A DNA stretch of 64,000 nt. Origin: Betaproteobacteria bacterium. Its GTDB lineage: Bacteria; Pseudomonadota; Gammaproteobacteria; Burkholderiales; Rhodocyclaceae. Every line of letters begins with the position of its first letter. The first letter of the stretch is position 1. The notes beneath the pieces were generated by a model. That model did not search any database. It worked only from the letters and a program-made list of their open reading frames with translations, and was not told the DNA's origin. Below, piece after piece: positions 18,013-27,024 of this stretch. The position numbers and the translations under genes were made by a program. The stretch lies in NCBI GenBank assembly GCA_016703785.1, contig JADJBM010000030.1, positions 186,001 through 250,000 of the forward strand, read 5' to 3'.

Positions 18013-18035
18013 GCGGGTAACGACTACAAACCCGC
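18013..18035. terminator. Hairpin between convergent genes
   Basis: Stem GCGGGT/ACCCGC (18013-18018 with 18030-18035) lies between the small membrane protein gene and the end of thrC. There is no clear T-run, so termination by it is uncertain. Confidence 0.3.
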
Positions 18036-18037
18036 GC

Positions 18038-19465
18038 TCACGTCCGGGCGGCGATGAACGCCTTCACCGCCGCGGCATCCGCGTCCATCACCTCGACACG
18101 CTGCGGCAACGCTTCGATGCCTTCCATTTCCCCCGGCCGCATCGGCTCCCGGCCGAGCGCCTCGCGGATGGTTTCGGCGAACTTCACCGGCTGCGCCGTT
18201 TCCAGCACCACCATCGGCACGCCCGGCTCGCGCTGCTCGAGACCGACCTTGAGGCCATCGGCGGTGTGGGTGTCGATCATCACGCCATGCTTTTCCCATG
18301 TCGCCCGGATGGTGGCCAGACGGTCGGCATGCGTGCTGCGCCCCGAGACGAAACCGAATTCCGGCAGCCGCGCCAGCCAGGGCGTGCCGCGCAGGTCGAA
18401 ACTGCTTCCCCGGTCCACTTTCGACCACAGATCGCGTACCACCGCACCGTCGCGCCGGACCAGGTCGAAGACGAAGCGCTCGAAGTTCGACGCCTTGGAG
18501 ATGTCCATTGACGGGCTCGACGTGACTGAAGTCTCCGCCGTCGCACGCGGACGGTATACGCCGGTGCGGAAAAACTCGTCGAGCACGTCGTTCTCGTTGG
18601 TGGCCAGCACCAGGCGGCGGATCGGCAAGCCCATCATGCGCGCGACATGGCCGGCGCAGATGTTGCCGAAATTTCCCGAGGGAACGGCGAATGAAACCTC
18701 TTCATCGTTCGAACGGGTCGCCTCGAAATACCCCTTGAAGTAGTACACGATCTGGGCGGCAACGCGCGCCCAGTTGATCGAATTCACCGCGCCTATCCTG
18801 TGCTGCGCCTTGAAGGCCGCGTCGTTGGACACTGCCTTGACGATGTCCTGGCAGTCATCGAACATGGCGCGGATGGCGATGTTGAAGATGTTCGCGTCGG
18901 GCAGCGAGTACATCTGCGCGCGCTGGAATTCCGACATCTTGCCGTGCGGCGACAGCATGAAGACCTTTACGTTGTGCTTGCCGCGCATGGCGTACTCGGC
19001 CGCCGAACCGGTGTCGCCCGAGGTGGCGCCGAGGATGTTGATGGTCTCGCCGCGCTTGTCCAGCACATACTCGAACAGGTTGCCGAGCAGCTGCATGGCC
19101 ATGTCCTTGAAGGCCAGCGTTGGGCCGTTCGACAGTTCCAGCAGGTGCAGCCCCGGTTCCAGCGTGGTGAGCGGCGTGATGTCCGCTGCATCGCGGCCGG
19201 GCCGGCAGTAGCGATACGTCTGCGCCGTGTAGGTGCGGTCCACCAGCGACTTAAGGTCGCAGGCCGGAATGTCGGTGATGAACTTCTCCAGCACGCGCAG
19301 CGCCAGCGCGTGATACGGCAGGGTGCGCCATTCGTCTAGTTCGGCATGCGACACCCGCGGATAGGCTTCCGGCAGATAGAGTCCGCCGTCAGGCGCCAGG
19401 CCGCCGAGCAGGATGTCGCAGAATTCCAGTGCAGGCGCCTGGCCGCGTGTGGAAAGGTACTGCAT
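18038..19465 (-). CDS. thrC: Threonine synthase
   Basis: 475 residues. It converts O-phosphohomoserine to threonine with pyridoxal phosphate. The N-terminal MQYLSTRGQAP and the PLP lysine in GPTLAFKDMAMQ are typical of the long (ThrC type I) form. SGDTGSAAEYAM holds the phosphate-binding region. The ATG overlaps the hom stop codon (TGATG read on the minus strand), so translation is coupled to hom. It is the last gene of the alaC-alaA-GNAT-hom-thrC operon. Confidence 0.97.
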   Translation of the reverse strand: MQYLSTRGQAPALEFCDILLGGLAPDGGLYLPEAYPRVSHAELDEWRTLPYHALALRVLEKFITDIPACDLKSLVDRTYTAQTYRYCRPGRDAADITPLTTLEPGLHLLELSNGPTLAFKDMAMQLLGNLFEYVLDKRGETINILGATSGDTGSAAEYAMRGKHNVKVFMLSPHGKMSEFQRAQMYSLPDANIFNIAIRAMFDDCQDIVKAVSNDAAFKAQHRIGAVNSINWARVAAQIVYYFKGYFEATRSNDEEVSFAVPSGNFGNICAGHVARMMGLPIRRLVLATNENDVLDEFFRTGVYRPRATAETSVTSSPSMDISKASNFERFVFDLVRRDGAVVRDLWSKVDRGSSFDLRGTPWLARLPEFGFVSGRSTHADRLATIRATWEKHGVMIDTHTADGLKVGLEQREPGVPMVVLETAQPVKFAETIREALGREPMRPGEMEGIEALPQRVEVMDADAAAVKAFIAART

Positions 19466-20775
19466 CAGTTCAGTTCTTCCAGCCGCAGCCGCACCACCTT
19501 GCCCTTCACCACCGGCAGCGCCTCGATGCGGGCGATGGCGGCGTCGGCGTTCTTCTCCAGCGTCTGATGGGTGAGCATGATGATGTCGGTCTGCTCCTCT
19601 CCCTCGGCCGGCTCGCGCTGGATCATGGCGTCGATGGAGATCTGCTGGTCGGCGAGGATGCGCGTGATGTCGGCGAGCACGCCGGGACGGTCCTCGACGC
19701 GCATGCGGAAATAGTAGGACGTTTCCACCTCGCCCATCGCCAGCACCGGGATGTCCTTGACGGCGTCGGGCTGGAAGGCCAAATGCGGCACGCGGTGCTC
19801 CGGGTCGGCGGTGTGCATGCGGGTAACGTCCACCAGGTCGGCGATGACGGCGCTTGCCGTCGGCTCCGCGCCGGCGCCCTTGCCGTAGTAGAGCGTGGCG
19901 CCGACGGCGTCGCCCTTCACCAGCACGGCGTTCATGGCGCCCTCGACGTTGGCGATGAGGCGCTTCGCCGGGATCAGCGTCGGATGCACGCGCAGCTCGA
20001 CGCCATTCGGCTTGCGCCGGGTGAGCCCCAGCAGCTTGATGCGGTAGCCGAGCTGCTCGGCGTAGCGGATGTCCTCCGCCTGCAGCTTGCTGATGCCCTC
20101 GATGTGCGCCTTGTCGAACTGCATGGGGATGCCGAAAGCGATCGCCGACATGATGGTCAGTTTGTGCGCGGCGTCCACCCCCTCGATGTCGAAGGTCGGG
20201 TCGGCCTCGGCATAGCCGAGGCGCTGCGCTTCCTTCAGCACCGCCTCGAAGGACAGGCCCTTGTCGCGCATCTCGGAGAGGATGAAGTTGGTGGTGCCGT
20301 TGATGATGCCGGCGATCCACTCGATGCGGTTGGCGGTGAGGCCCTCGCGCAGCGCCTTGATGATGGGAATGCCGCCCGCCACGGCCGCCTCGAAGGCGAC
20401 CATGACGCCCTTCTTCTGCGCCGCGGCGAAGATCTCGTTGCCGTGCAGGGCGAGCAGCGCCTTGTTGGCAGTGACGACATGCTTGCCGTTCTCGATGGCC
20501 TTGAAAGTCAGCTCCCGCGACACGCCGGTGCCGCCGATCAGCTCGACGACGATGTCGACTTCCGGGTCGGCCACCACCGCGAAGGCATCGTCGGTGACGC
20601 GGCAGGCGCCGGCGGTGATCTGCTTTGCCAGTTCCAGGTTCTTGTCGGCGACGACGGTGATGCGGATGGGGCGTCCGGCGCGGCGCGTGATCTCTTCCGC
20701 GTTCCGTTGCAGGACGGAGAACGTGCCGCCGCCGACGGTGCCGATGCCGAGCAGGCCTACGTTGATGGGTTTCAT
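19465..20775 (-). CDS. hom: Homoserine dehydrogenase
   Basis: 436 residues. It reduces aspartate semialdehyde to homoserine. The Rossmann motif is GIGTVGGGT (residues about 10-18), the catalytic region includes AGIINGTTNFILSEM and GYAEADPTFDIEG. A C-terminal ACT domain (about residues 350-430, YYFRMRVEDRPGVLADI) suggests feedback control by threonine. Start chosen at MKPINVGLLG; longer starts run into the GNAT gene. Four bases overlap the GNAT gene. Confidence 0.96.
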   Translation of the reverse strand: MKPINVGLLGIGTVGGGTFSVLQRNAEEITRRAGRPIRITVVADKNLELAKQITAGACRVTDDAFAVVADPEVDIVVELIGGTGVSRELTFKAIENGKHVVTANKALLALHGNEIFAAAQKKGVMVAFEAAVAGGIPIIKALREGLTANRIEWIAGIINGTTNFILSEMRDKGLSFEAVLKEAQRLGYAEADPTFDIEGVDAAHKLTIMSAIAFGIPMQFDKAHIEGISKLQAEDIRYAEQLGYRIKLLGLTRRKPNGVELRVHPTLIPAKRLIANVEGAMNAVLVKGDAVGATLYYGKGAGAEPTASAVIADLVDVTRMHTADPEHRVPHLAFQPDAVKDIPVLAMGEVETSYYFRMRVEDRPGVLADITRILADQQISIDAMIQREPAEGEEQTDIIMLTHQTLEKNADAAIARIEALPVVKGKVVRLRLEELN

Positions 20776-21224
20776 TTGAGATTTTTCCTGAAGCAGAAGC
20801 CGGGGATGTGCATCCCCTCGCGAAAATAAAACTTGTGCGCGGCTGCCCGCTGCGCACCCGAATCGAGCGCCAGCACGTCGCAGTCGAGCCGGCGCGCCTT
20901 CTCCTCGAGATGCCCCAGCAGGGCCTTGCCGACGCCGCGCGAACGCTGCGCCTCGTCGGTCACGAGGTCGTCCACGTAGAGCCGCCGGCCTTCGTAGGTA
21001 TTCTCGACCAGGCGCCACAGGGCCACGCCGGCCACCGCCTCGCCGTCCGCCGCCACCGCCAGGCGCCCGCCATTGGCGAACACCTGCGCCAGGCGGCCCG
21101 CATAATCGGCCGGCAACTGCGTGCGCAACTGCCGGTGCACGCCCTCGGCGCGGCCCAGCCAGAGCGGCTCGACGACCCGGCCGCCCTCGTCGGTGACATC
21201 GACGACTCGACAAAAATGCGTCAT
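20772..21224 (-). CDS. GNAT-family N-acetyltransferase
   Basis: 150 residues. The acetyl-CoA binding motif A is EAQRSRGVGKALL (about residues 90-102), preceded by LYVDDLVT. The acceptor is unknown. It overlaps both neighbours by four bases, so it is translated as part of the amino-acid operon. Its presence among aminotransferase and homoserine genes suggests a small-molecule or amino-acid substrate, which is inference only. Confidence 0.85.
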   Translation of the reverse strand: MTHFCRVVDVTDEGGRVVEPLWLGRAEGVHRQLRTQLPADYAGRLAQVFANGGRLAVAADGEAVAGVALWRLVENTYEGRRLYVDDLVTDEAQRSRGVGKALLGHLEEKARRLDCDVLALDSGAQRAAAHKFYFREGMHIPGFCFRKNLK

Positions 21225-22447
21225 GCCCCGTGCCGCTTGCGGTAATGCTCGAAAAAGCGCGCGATGCGGCCGATGGCCTCGCCCAGGTCATCGACGTTGG
21301 GCAGGAAAACCACGCGGAGATGGTCCGGCGTCGGCCAGTTGAAGCCGGTGCCCTGCACCAGCAGCACCTTTTCCTCGAGCAGGAGCTCGAGGATGAACTG
21401 CTGGTCGTTGGCGATCGGATAGACCTTCGGGTCGAGGCGCGGAAAGAGATAGAGCGCCGCCTTCGGCTTGACGCAGGAAACGCCGGGGATCTGCGTGAGC
21501 AGCTCCCAGGCCAGGTCGCGCTGGCGCGTCAGACGCCCCTCCGGCGCGACGAGGTCGAGGATGCTCTGGTGCCCGCCCAGCGCCGTCTGGATGGCGTACT
21601 GTCCCGGCACGTTGGAGCACAGCCGCATCGAGGCCAGCATGTCGAGGCCTTCGATGTAGTCGAGGGCGTGGCGCTTTTCGCCGGAGACCACCATCCAGCC
21701 GGCGCGGAAGCCGCAGGCGCGGTAGTTCTTCGACAGGCCGTTGAAGGTGACGAAGAGCACGTCGTCGGCCAGCGAGGCGATGGAGGTGTGCGTGGCGCCG
21801 TCGTAGAGCACCTTGTCGTAGATCTCGTCGGCAAAGATGATGAGCTGGTGCTGGCGGGCGATCTCGATGATCTCGCGCAGCAGGTCGTCCGGATACAGTG
21901 CGCCGGTCGGATTGTTCGGGTTGATGATCACGATGGCGCGGGTGGACGGGCCGATCTTGCCGCGGATGTCGGCCAGGTCCGGCAGCCAGCCGGCGCCCTC
22001 GTCGCAGAGGTAATGGCGCGGCTTGCCGCCGGACAGGCTGATCGCCGCCGTCCACAGCGGATAGTCCGGCGCCGGCACCAGCACCTCGTCGCCGTTGTTG
22101 AGCAGCGCCTGCATGGCCATGACGATCAGCTCCGACACGCCGTTGCCGAGGGTGATGTCGTCGATGCCGACGCCGACGATGGCCTTCTGCTGGCAGTAGT
22201 GCATGATCGCCTTGCGCGCGGCGAACAATCCTTTCGAATCGGAATAGCCGGAGGCGTCGCGCAGGTTGTGGATGACGTCCACGACGATCTCCTCCGGCGC
22301 TTCGAAGCCGAACGGCGCGGGGTTGCCGATGTTCAGCTTGATGATGCGGTGCCCCTCTTCCTCCAGCTGGCGCGCGCGCGCAAGCACGGGGCCGCGGATG
22401 TCGTAGCAGACGTTGGCGAGCTTGGTCGACTTCAATACGGGTTGCAT
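21221..22447 (-). CDS. alaA: Alanine-type aminotransferase (AlaA-like)
   Basis: 408 residues, fold type I PLP enzyme. The N-terminal KSTKLANVCYDIRGPVL and GYSDSKGLFAARKAIM match AlaA (YfbQ), which makes alanine from pyruvate and glutamate. The PLP lysine lies in FNGLSKNYRACGFRAGW. It overlaps the following GNAT gene by four bases and the preceding aminotransferase by one base. Confidence 0.92.
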   Translation of the reverse strand: MQPVLKSTKLANVCYDIRGPVLARARQLEEEGHRIIKLNIGNPAPFGFEAPEEIVVDVIHNLRDASGYSDSKGLFAARKAIMHYCQQKAIVGVGIDDITLGNGVSELIVMAMQALLNNGDEVLVPAPDYPLWTAAISLSGGKPRHYLCDEGAGWLPDLADIRGKIGPSTRAIVIINPNNPTGALYPDDLLREIIEIARQHQLIIFADEIYDKVLYDGATHTSIASLADDVLFVTFNGLSKNYRACGFRAGWMVVSGEKRHALDYIEGLDMLASMRLCSNVPGQYAIQTALGGHQSILDLVAPEGRLTRQRDLAWELLTQIPGVSCVKPKAALYLFPRLDPKVYPIANDQQFILELLLEEKVLLVQGTGFNWPTPDHLRVVFLPNVDDLGEAIGRIARFFEHYRKRHGA

Positions 22448-23631
22448 TACAGCAGTCCATCCTTTCGGAACATGTCCTTGATTCCCCGCACGGCCTGGCG
22501 CGTGCGCTCCTCATTCTCGATCAGCGCGAAGCGCACGTGATCATCGCCGTATTCGCCGAAGCCGACGCCCGGGCTGACCGCCACCTTCGCATCGACGAGC
22601 AGCTTCTTGGCGAACTCGAGCGAGCCCAGCTTCTCGTAGTGCGGCGGAATCTTCGCCCAGATGTACATCGAGGCCTTCGGCACCTCGACCATCCAGCCGG
22701 CCTCGTGCAGCCCCTTGGCCAGCACGTTGCGGCGATTCTGGTACTTCAACCGCACTTCCTCGACGCAGTCCTGCGGGCCGTCCAGCGCGATCACCGAAGC
22801 AACCTGCAACGGCGTGAACGTGCCGTAGTCATGATAGCTCTTGATGCGCGCCAGGGCGTTGCACAGGTCGCGGTTGCCGACCATGTAGCCGATGCGCCAG
22901 CCGGCCATGTTGTAGCTCTTCGACATGGTGAAGAACTCGACGGCGACGTCGCGCGCGCCCGGCACCTGCATGATGGAGGGCGCCTTCCAGCCGTCGAAGA
23001 CGATGTCGGCGTAGGCGAGGTCGTGCACCACCAGGATGTCGTGCCGCTTCGCCAGCGCCACGACGCGCTCGAAGAAATCCAGCTCGACGCAGCGCGCAGT
23101 CGGGTTGCTCGGGAAGCCGAGGATCATCATCTTCGGCTTCGGCGTGCACTCGCGGATGGCGCGCTGCAGCTCCTCGAAGAAGTCCGCGTCCGGCGTCATG
23201 CGCACCGAGCGGATGTCGGCGCCGGCGATGATGGCGCCGTAGATGTGGATCGGGTACGAGGGGTTCGGCACCAGCACCGTGTCGCCGCGATCCAGCGTGG
23301 CCAGCATCAGATGGGCCAGGCCCTCCTTCGAGCCGATGGTGACGACGGCTTCCGCATCCGGGTCGAAATCGACGTCGTAGCGGCGCTTGTACCAGTCGCA
23401 AATCGCCTTGCGCAGCCGCGGGATGCCCTTCGACACCGAGTAGCCGTGCGTGTCGCCGCGCTGCGTCGCCTCGACCAGCTTGTCGACGATGTGCCGGGGC
23501 GTGGACCCGTCGGGGTTGCCCATGCTCATGTCGATGATGTCCTCGCCGCGGCGACGCGCGGCCATCTTCAACTCGCCCGTGATGTTGAAGACATAGGGCG
23601 GCAAGCGCTTGATTCGCGAAAACTCTTTCAT
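22447..23631 (-). CDS. alaC: Aminotransferase (AlaC-like)
   Basis: 394 residues, fold type I PLP enzyme. PPYVFNITGELKMAARRRGED and DMSMGNPDG are typical of AlaC (YfdZ), a glutamate-pyruvate transaminase. The PLP lysine is in FTMSKSYNMAGWRIGY. First gene of a five-gene operon with alaA, a GNAT protein, hom and thrC. Its upstream region is shared with the divergent Mth938-like gene. Confidence 0.92.
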   Translation of the reverse strand: MKEFSRIKRLPPYVFNITGELKMAARRRGEDIIDMSMGNPDGSTPRHIVDKLVEATQRGDTHGYSVSKGIPRLRKAICDWYKRRYDVDFDPDAEAVVTIGSKEGLAHLMLATLDRGDTVLVPNPSYPIHIYGAIIAGADIRSVRMTPDADFFEELQRAIRECTPKPKMMILGFPSNPTARCVELDFFERVVALAKRHDILVVHDLAYADIVFDGWKAPSIMQVPGARDVAVEFFTMSKSYNMAGWRIGYMVGNRDLCNALARIKSYHDYGTFTPLQVASVIALDGPQDCVEEVRLKYQNRRNVLAKGLHEAGWMVEVPKASMYIWAKIPPHYEKLGSLEFAKKLLVDAKVAVSPGVGFGEYGDDHVRFALIENEERTRQAVRGIKDMFRKDGLL

Positions 23632-23671
23632 ATCCTTGGTGATCTGGACAGGCCTGGGACATCCCCGACAG

Positions 23672-23789
23672 GGGCGCTTCGGCGGGAAAAGCTATAATGT
23701 TACCCGAGCCGATTCTCAGCGACAAAACGAAGTTTCAGCGCAGGCCAGCATGAGCGGAACGAATGTTGAGCCTGGCGGCCGAAGCTAAA
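23672..23789 (+). ncRNA. Candidate structured leader RNA, copy B
   Basis: Related to 17766-17847. GCTTCGG (23676-23682) is perfectly complementary to CCGAAGC (23779-23785). AAAC-GAA-GTTT (23725-23735) is followed by the conserved CAGCG, then a longer variable hairpin (CAGGC 23741-23745 with GCCTG 23770-23774). A TATAAT at 23693-23698 lies inside the element; if that is the working promoter, the first motif would not be transcribed and the element would act as DNA. Confidence 0.35.
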
Positions 23790-23810
23790 TCAGAAACCTA
23801 GCCGTATTTC

Positions 23811-24194
23811 ATGAAACTTCACCTCGAAAACCCGGCCAGCCGGAACCTGATCACCGGTCACGGCGCCGGCTATGTCGCCATCAACCATCGCCGACATGAA
23901 ACCAGCCTGATCGTCCTGCCCGGGCGCATTGTCGAATCCTGGGGCATGGCGGGCTTCGACGCGCTTGTCGAGGAGGATTTCGCCGCGATCCGCGATTTGG
24001 TTCCGGAAATCGTGCTGTTCGGCACCGGCGCCCGCCAGCGCTTCCCTGCACCCCAGCTCCTGCGGCCCCTGATCGAGGCACGCATCGGCTGCGAGGTGAT
24101 GGATCTGCCCGCCGCCTGCCGCACCTTCAACATCCTCGTGGCGGAAGGCCGGCTGGTCGCCGCCGCCCTGCTCATCGACCCCATCGAATCGTGA
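23811..24194 (+). CDS. Mth938-like domain protein (DUF498)
   Basis: 127 residues, one Mth938-like domain. The conserved PGRIVESWGMAGFDAL and VPEIVLFGTGARQRFPAPQLL segments identify the family, which includes mitochondrial complex I assembly factor NDUFAF3; bacterial roles are not established. Its stop codon overlaps the GTG start of the ArnD-like gene. The leader carries the candidate structured element described at 23672-23789. Confidence 0.88.
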   Translation: MKLHLENPASRNLITGHGAGYVAINHRRHETSLIVLPGRIVESWGMAGFDALVEEDFAAIRDLVPEIVLFGTGARQRFPAPQLLRPLIEARIGCEVMDLPAACRTFNILVAEGRLVAAALLIDPIES

Positions 24195-25087
24195 AACTCG
24201 CCCTGAAAGTCGATGCCGCCACTTTCCGCGGCACCCTCGTCGGTGTGCCGCGCCTGGTCGAAGTCCTGCGCAGGGCGGAGGCGCAGGCGACCTTTTTCTT
24301 CAACCTCGGCCCGGACCATGGCGGCCGCATGCCGGGATCCCTGCTGGCGGCATCCAGAAAAGGTGCCTCAGCCCTGGGTCGCCACGGTCTGGCCACCCTG
24401 CTCTACGGCACCTTGCTGCCCGGCCCGGATGTCGGCCTGCGCTGCGGCGACATCCTGCGCGGCGTTCGCGATGCTGGCTTCGACACCGGCGTGCGCGGCT
24501 GGAACAGCGCCGCATGGCAGCACCGCGCTGCATCCGCCTCCCCGGCCTGGACGACAAAGCAAATGCAGCGCGCCATCGCGCGTTACGAAAAAATCTTTGG
24601 CGAAGCGCCGAAAAGCCATGCCGCTGCCGGCTGGCAGATGAACCCGCACGCCTTACGCCTGACTCAGCGCATGGGATACGGCTACGCCTCGGATACGCGC
24701 GGCACGCACCCGTTCATTCCCGTCTGGAATGCCGAGGTCGTCCTCTGTCCGCAACTGCCGACTACGCTGCCGACCCTGGACGAACTGCTGGGCCGCGACG
24801 GCTGCAGCATCGACACGGTCCACGAGCGACTGTTGGCGTTGACCGCCCAGGCACCGCCGACCGGTCATGTATACACTGTCCAGTCGGACCTGGAGGGCCA
24901 GTTGCTGCTCCCCGTCTTCGAGAAACTGCTGACGGGCTGGCGGGCGCAGGGATACGAACTCGTTTCGCTCGGTGGCCTGCTCGAGGCGATCGACGCCAGC
25001 CGCCTGCCACGGCATGAACTGGTGCGCGGCACGATCGAGGGACGCGCCGGCACGCTCATGCTGCAGGGGCCGGAATTCCTGGCGTGA
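24191..25087 (+). CDS. ArnD-like polysaccharide deacetylase / deformylase
   Basis: 298 residues, GTG start overlapping the upstream stop. A NodB-type fold is suggested by LALKVDAATFRGTLVGVP and ATFFFNLGPDHGGR near the N-terminus, and GYGYASDTRGTHPFIP. The family removes the formyl group from 4-deoxy-4-formamido-arabinose lipids during lipid A modification. No other arn genes are in the window, so the assignment is to the family, not the exact substrate. Confidence 0.82.
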   Translation: MKLALKVDAATFRGTLVGVPRLVEVLRRAEAQATFFFNLGPDHGGRMPGSLLAASRKGASALGRHGLATLLYGTLLPGPDVGLRCGDILRGVRDAGFDTGVRGWNSAAWQHRAASASPAWTTKQMQRAIARYEKIFGEAPKSHAAAGWQMNPHALRLTQRMGYGYASDTRGTHPFIPVWNAEVVLCPQLPTTLPTLDELLGRDGCSIDTVHERLLALTAQAPPTGHVYTVQSDLEGQLLLPVFEKLLTGWRAQGYELVSLGGLLEAIDASRLPRHELVRGTIEGRAGTLMLQGPEFLA

Positions 25088-25130
25088 AGTCAAACTTTCG
25101 CGCTTGCGCCCGCTGCGGAATTCATCAACA

Positions 25131-25601
25131 ATGCAATCGCTCATGATCGTTGATCACCCCGTACCCGATTTCACCCTGCCGGCCACCGGCAACCAGACAT
25201 TTACTTTGTCCCAGGCGCAAGGCAGTTCGCTTGTCCTCTACTTCTATCCGAAGGACAGCACGCCCGGCTGCACCACCGAGGCCGGCGAGTTCCGCGACCT
25301 TCACGCACAGTTCCGCAAGGCCGGCTGCGCCGTCTACGGCATCTCGCGCGACAGCATCCGGTCGCACGAGAACTTCAGGTCGAAACTGAAGCTGCCCTTC
25401 GAACTGCTCTCCGACACCGGAGAAACCGCCTGCGCGCTGTTCGGCGTCATCCGGCAGAAGGTGCTCTACGGCAAGCCGGTGCGCGGCATCGAGCGCAGCA
25501 CCTTCGTCATCGACGGCAGCGGCGTGCTGCGGCGCGAGTGGCGCGGCGTCAAGGCGCCCGGCCATGCCGCCGAGGTCCTCGCATTCGTGAAAACCCTGTA
25601 A
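25131..25601 (+). CDS. bcp: Peroxiredoxin (Bcp/PrxQ family)
   Basis: 156 residues. It reduces hydroperoxides using thioredoxin. The peroxidatic cysteine is C47 in DSTPGCTTE. The second cysteine five residues later, found in E. coli Bcp, is missing (AGEF), so this is a PrxQ form that uses another cysteine or none for resolution. The start at 25131 (MQSLMIVDHPVPDF) was preferred; a further in-frame ATG lies four codons downstream. Confidence 0.92.
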   Translation: MQSLMIVDHPVPDFTLPATGNQTFTLSQAQGSSLVLYFYPKDSTPGCTTEAGEFRDLHAQFRKAGCAVYGISRDSIRSHENFRSKLKLPFELLSDTGETACALFGVIRQKVLYGKPVRGIERSTFVIDGSGVLRREWRGVKAPGHAAEVLAFVKTL

Positions 25602-25622
25602 CAACCCTCCCCAGAGAACTCG

Positions 25623-27023
25623 ATGAACGCCAGGAAGCAGCCCTCGACCAAGCTATTCATTCTCGACACCAACGTGCTCATGCACGACCCGACGAGCCTG
25701 TTCCGGTTCGAGGAACATGACATCTTCGTGCCGATGATGACCCTCGAGGAGCTCGACAACAACAAGAAGGGCATGTCCGAGGTGGCGCGCAATGCCCGCC
25801 AGGCCAGCCGCATGCTGGACGCCATCGTCGGCGGCTTCGAGGACCACATCGAGCTCGGCATCCCGCTCGACGAGCCCTCGAGCCAGCTGGCCAGCGGACG
25901 CCTGTTCCTGCAGACGGAGCCGATCAACGGCACCCTGCCGTCCACGCTGCCCACCGCCAAGGCCGACAACCAGATCATCGGCGTGATGATGCATCTCACC
26001 GACAAGCAGCCGAAGCGCGAGGTGATCCTCGTCTCCAAGGACATCAACATGCGCATCAAGGCCCGCGCCCTCGGCCTGAACGCGCAGGACTACTACAACG
26101 ACAAGGTGCTGGATGATACCGACCTCCTGTACACCGGTACGCGCGAGCTGCCGGCCGATTTCTGGGAGATCAACGGCAAGGACATGGAGTCCTGGAAGCA
26201 GGACAGCCGCACGCTCTACCGCATCAAGGGCCCGCTCTGCCCCGACCTGCTCATCAACGAATTCCTCTGGCAGGAGGGCGAGCGGCCGTTCCATGCCATC
26301 GTCCGCGAGCGCAGCGGCAAGAGCGCCGTGCTGGAACTGCTGAAGGACTACGGCCATCAGAAAAACAGCATCTGGGGCATCACGGCACGCAACCGTGAGC
26401 AGAATTTCGCCCTCAACCTGCTGATGGACCCGGAGGTGGACTTCATCACCCTGCTCGGCCAGGCCGGCACCGGCAAGACGCTGCTCACCCTGGCGGCGGG
26501 CCTGACGCAGACGCTGGAGAGCAAGCTCTACAGCGAAATCATCATCACCCGCGTCACCGTGCCGGTGGGCGAGGACATCGGTTTCCTGCCGGGCACCGAG
26601 GAAGAAAAGATGACGCCATGGATGGGCGCGCTGGAGGACAACCTCGACGTGCTCAACAAACCGACCGAGGAAGGCGGCGAGTGGGGCCGTGCCGCCACGC
26701 GCGACCTGATCCGCTCGCGCATCAAGATCAAGTCGCTCAACTTCATGCGCGGCCGCACCTTCCTCAACAAATACCTCATCATCGACGAAGCGCAGAATCT
26801 CACGCCGAAACAGATGAAGACGCTGATCACCCGCGCCGGCCCCGGCACCAAGGTGGTCTGCCTGGGCAACATCTCGCAGATCGACACGCCCTACCTGACC
26901 GAGGGCAGCTCAGGCCTGACCTACGTGGTGGACCGTTTCAAGGGCTGGCTGCACAGCGGCCATGTCACGCTGATGCGCGGCGAGCGCTCAAGGCTGGCGG
27001 ATCACGCGGCGGAAGTGCTGTAG
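25623..27023 (+). CDS. PIN-domain / PhoH-family ATPase
   Basis: 466 residues. An N-terminal PIN ribonuclease-like domain (about residues 10-145; KLFILDTNVLMHDP with acidic residues) is fused to a PhoH P-loop ATPase (about residues 240-460) with GQAGTGKTLLTLAAG and the Walker B IIDEAQNLTPKQ. This PhoH2-type fusion is thought to act as an RNA helicase-nuclease. It begins 21 bp after bcp behind a GAGAACTCG leader. Confidence 0.93.
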   Translation: MNARKQPSTKLFILDTNVLMHDPTSLFRFEEHDIFVPMMTLEELDNNKKGMSEVARNARQASRMLDAIVGGFEDHIELGIPLDEPSSQLASGRLFLQTEPINGTLPSTLPTAKADNQIIGVMMHLTDKQPKREVILVSKDINMRIKARALGLNAQDYYNDKVLDDTDLLYTGTRELPADFWEINGKDMESWKQDSRTLYRIKGPLCPDLLINEFLWQEGERPFHAIVRERSGKSAVLELLKDYGHQKNSIWGITARNREQNFALNLLMDPEVDFITLLGQAGTGKTLLTLAAGLTQTLESKLYSEIIITRVTVPVGEDIGFLPGTEEEKMTPWMGALEDNLDVLNKPTEEGGEWGRAATRDLIRSRIKIKSLNFMRGRTFLNKYLIIDEAQNLTPKQMKTLITRAGPGTKVVCLGNISQIDTPYLTEGSSGLTYVVDRFKGWLHSGHVTLMRGERSRLADHAAEVL

Positions 27024-27024
27024 C

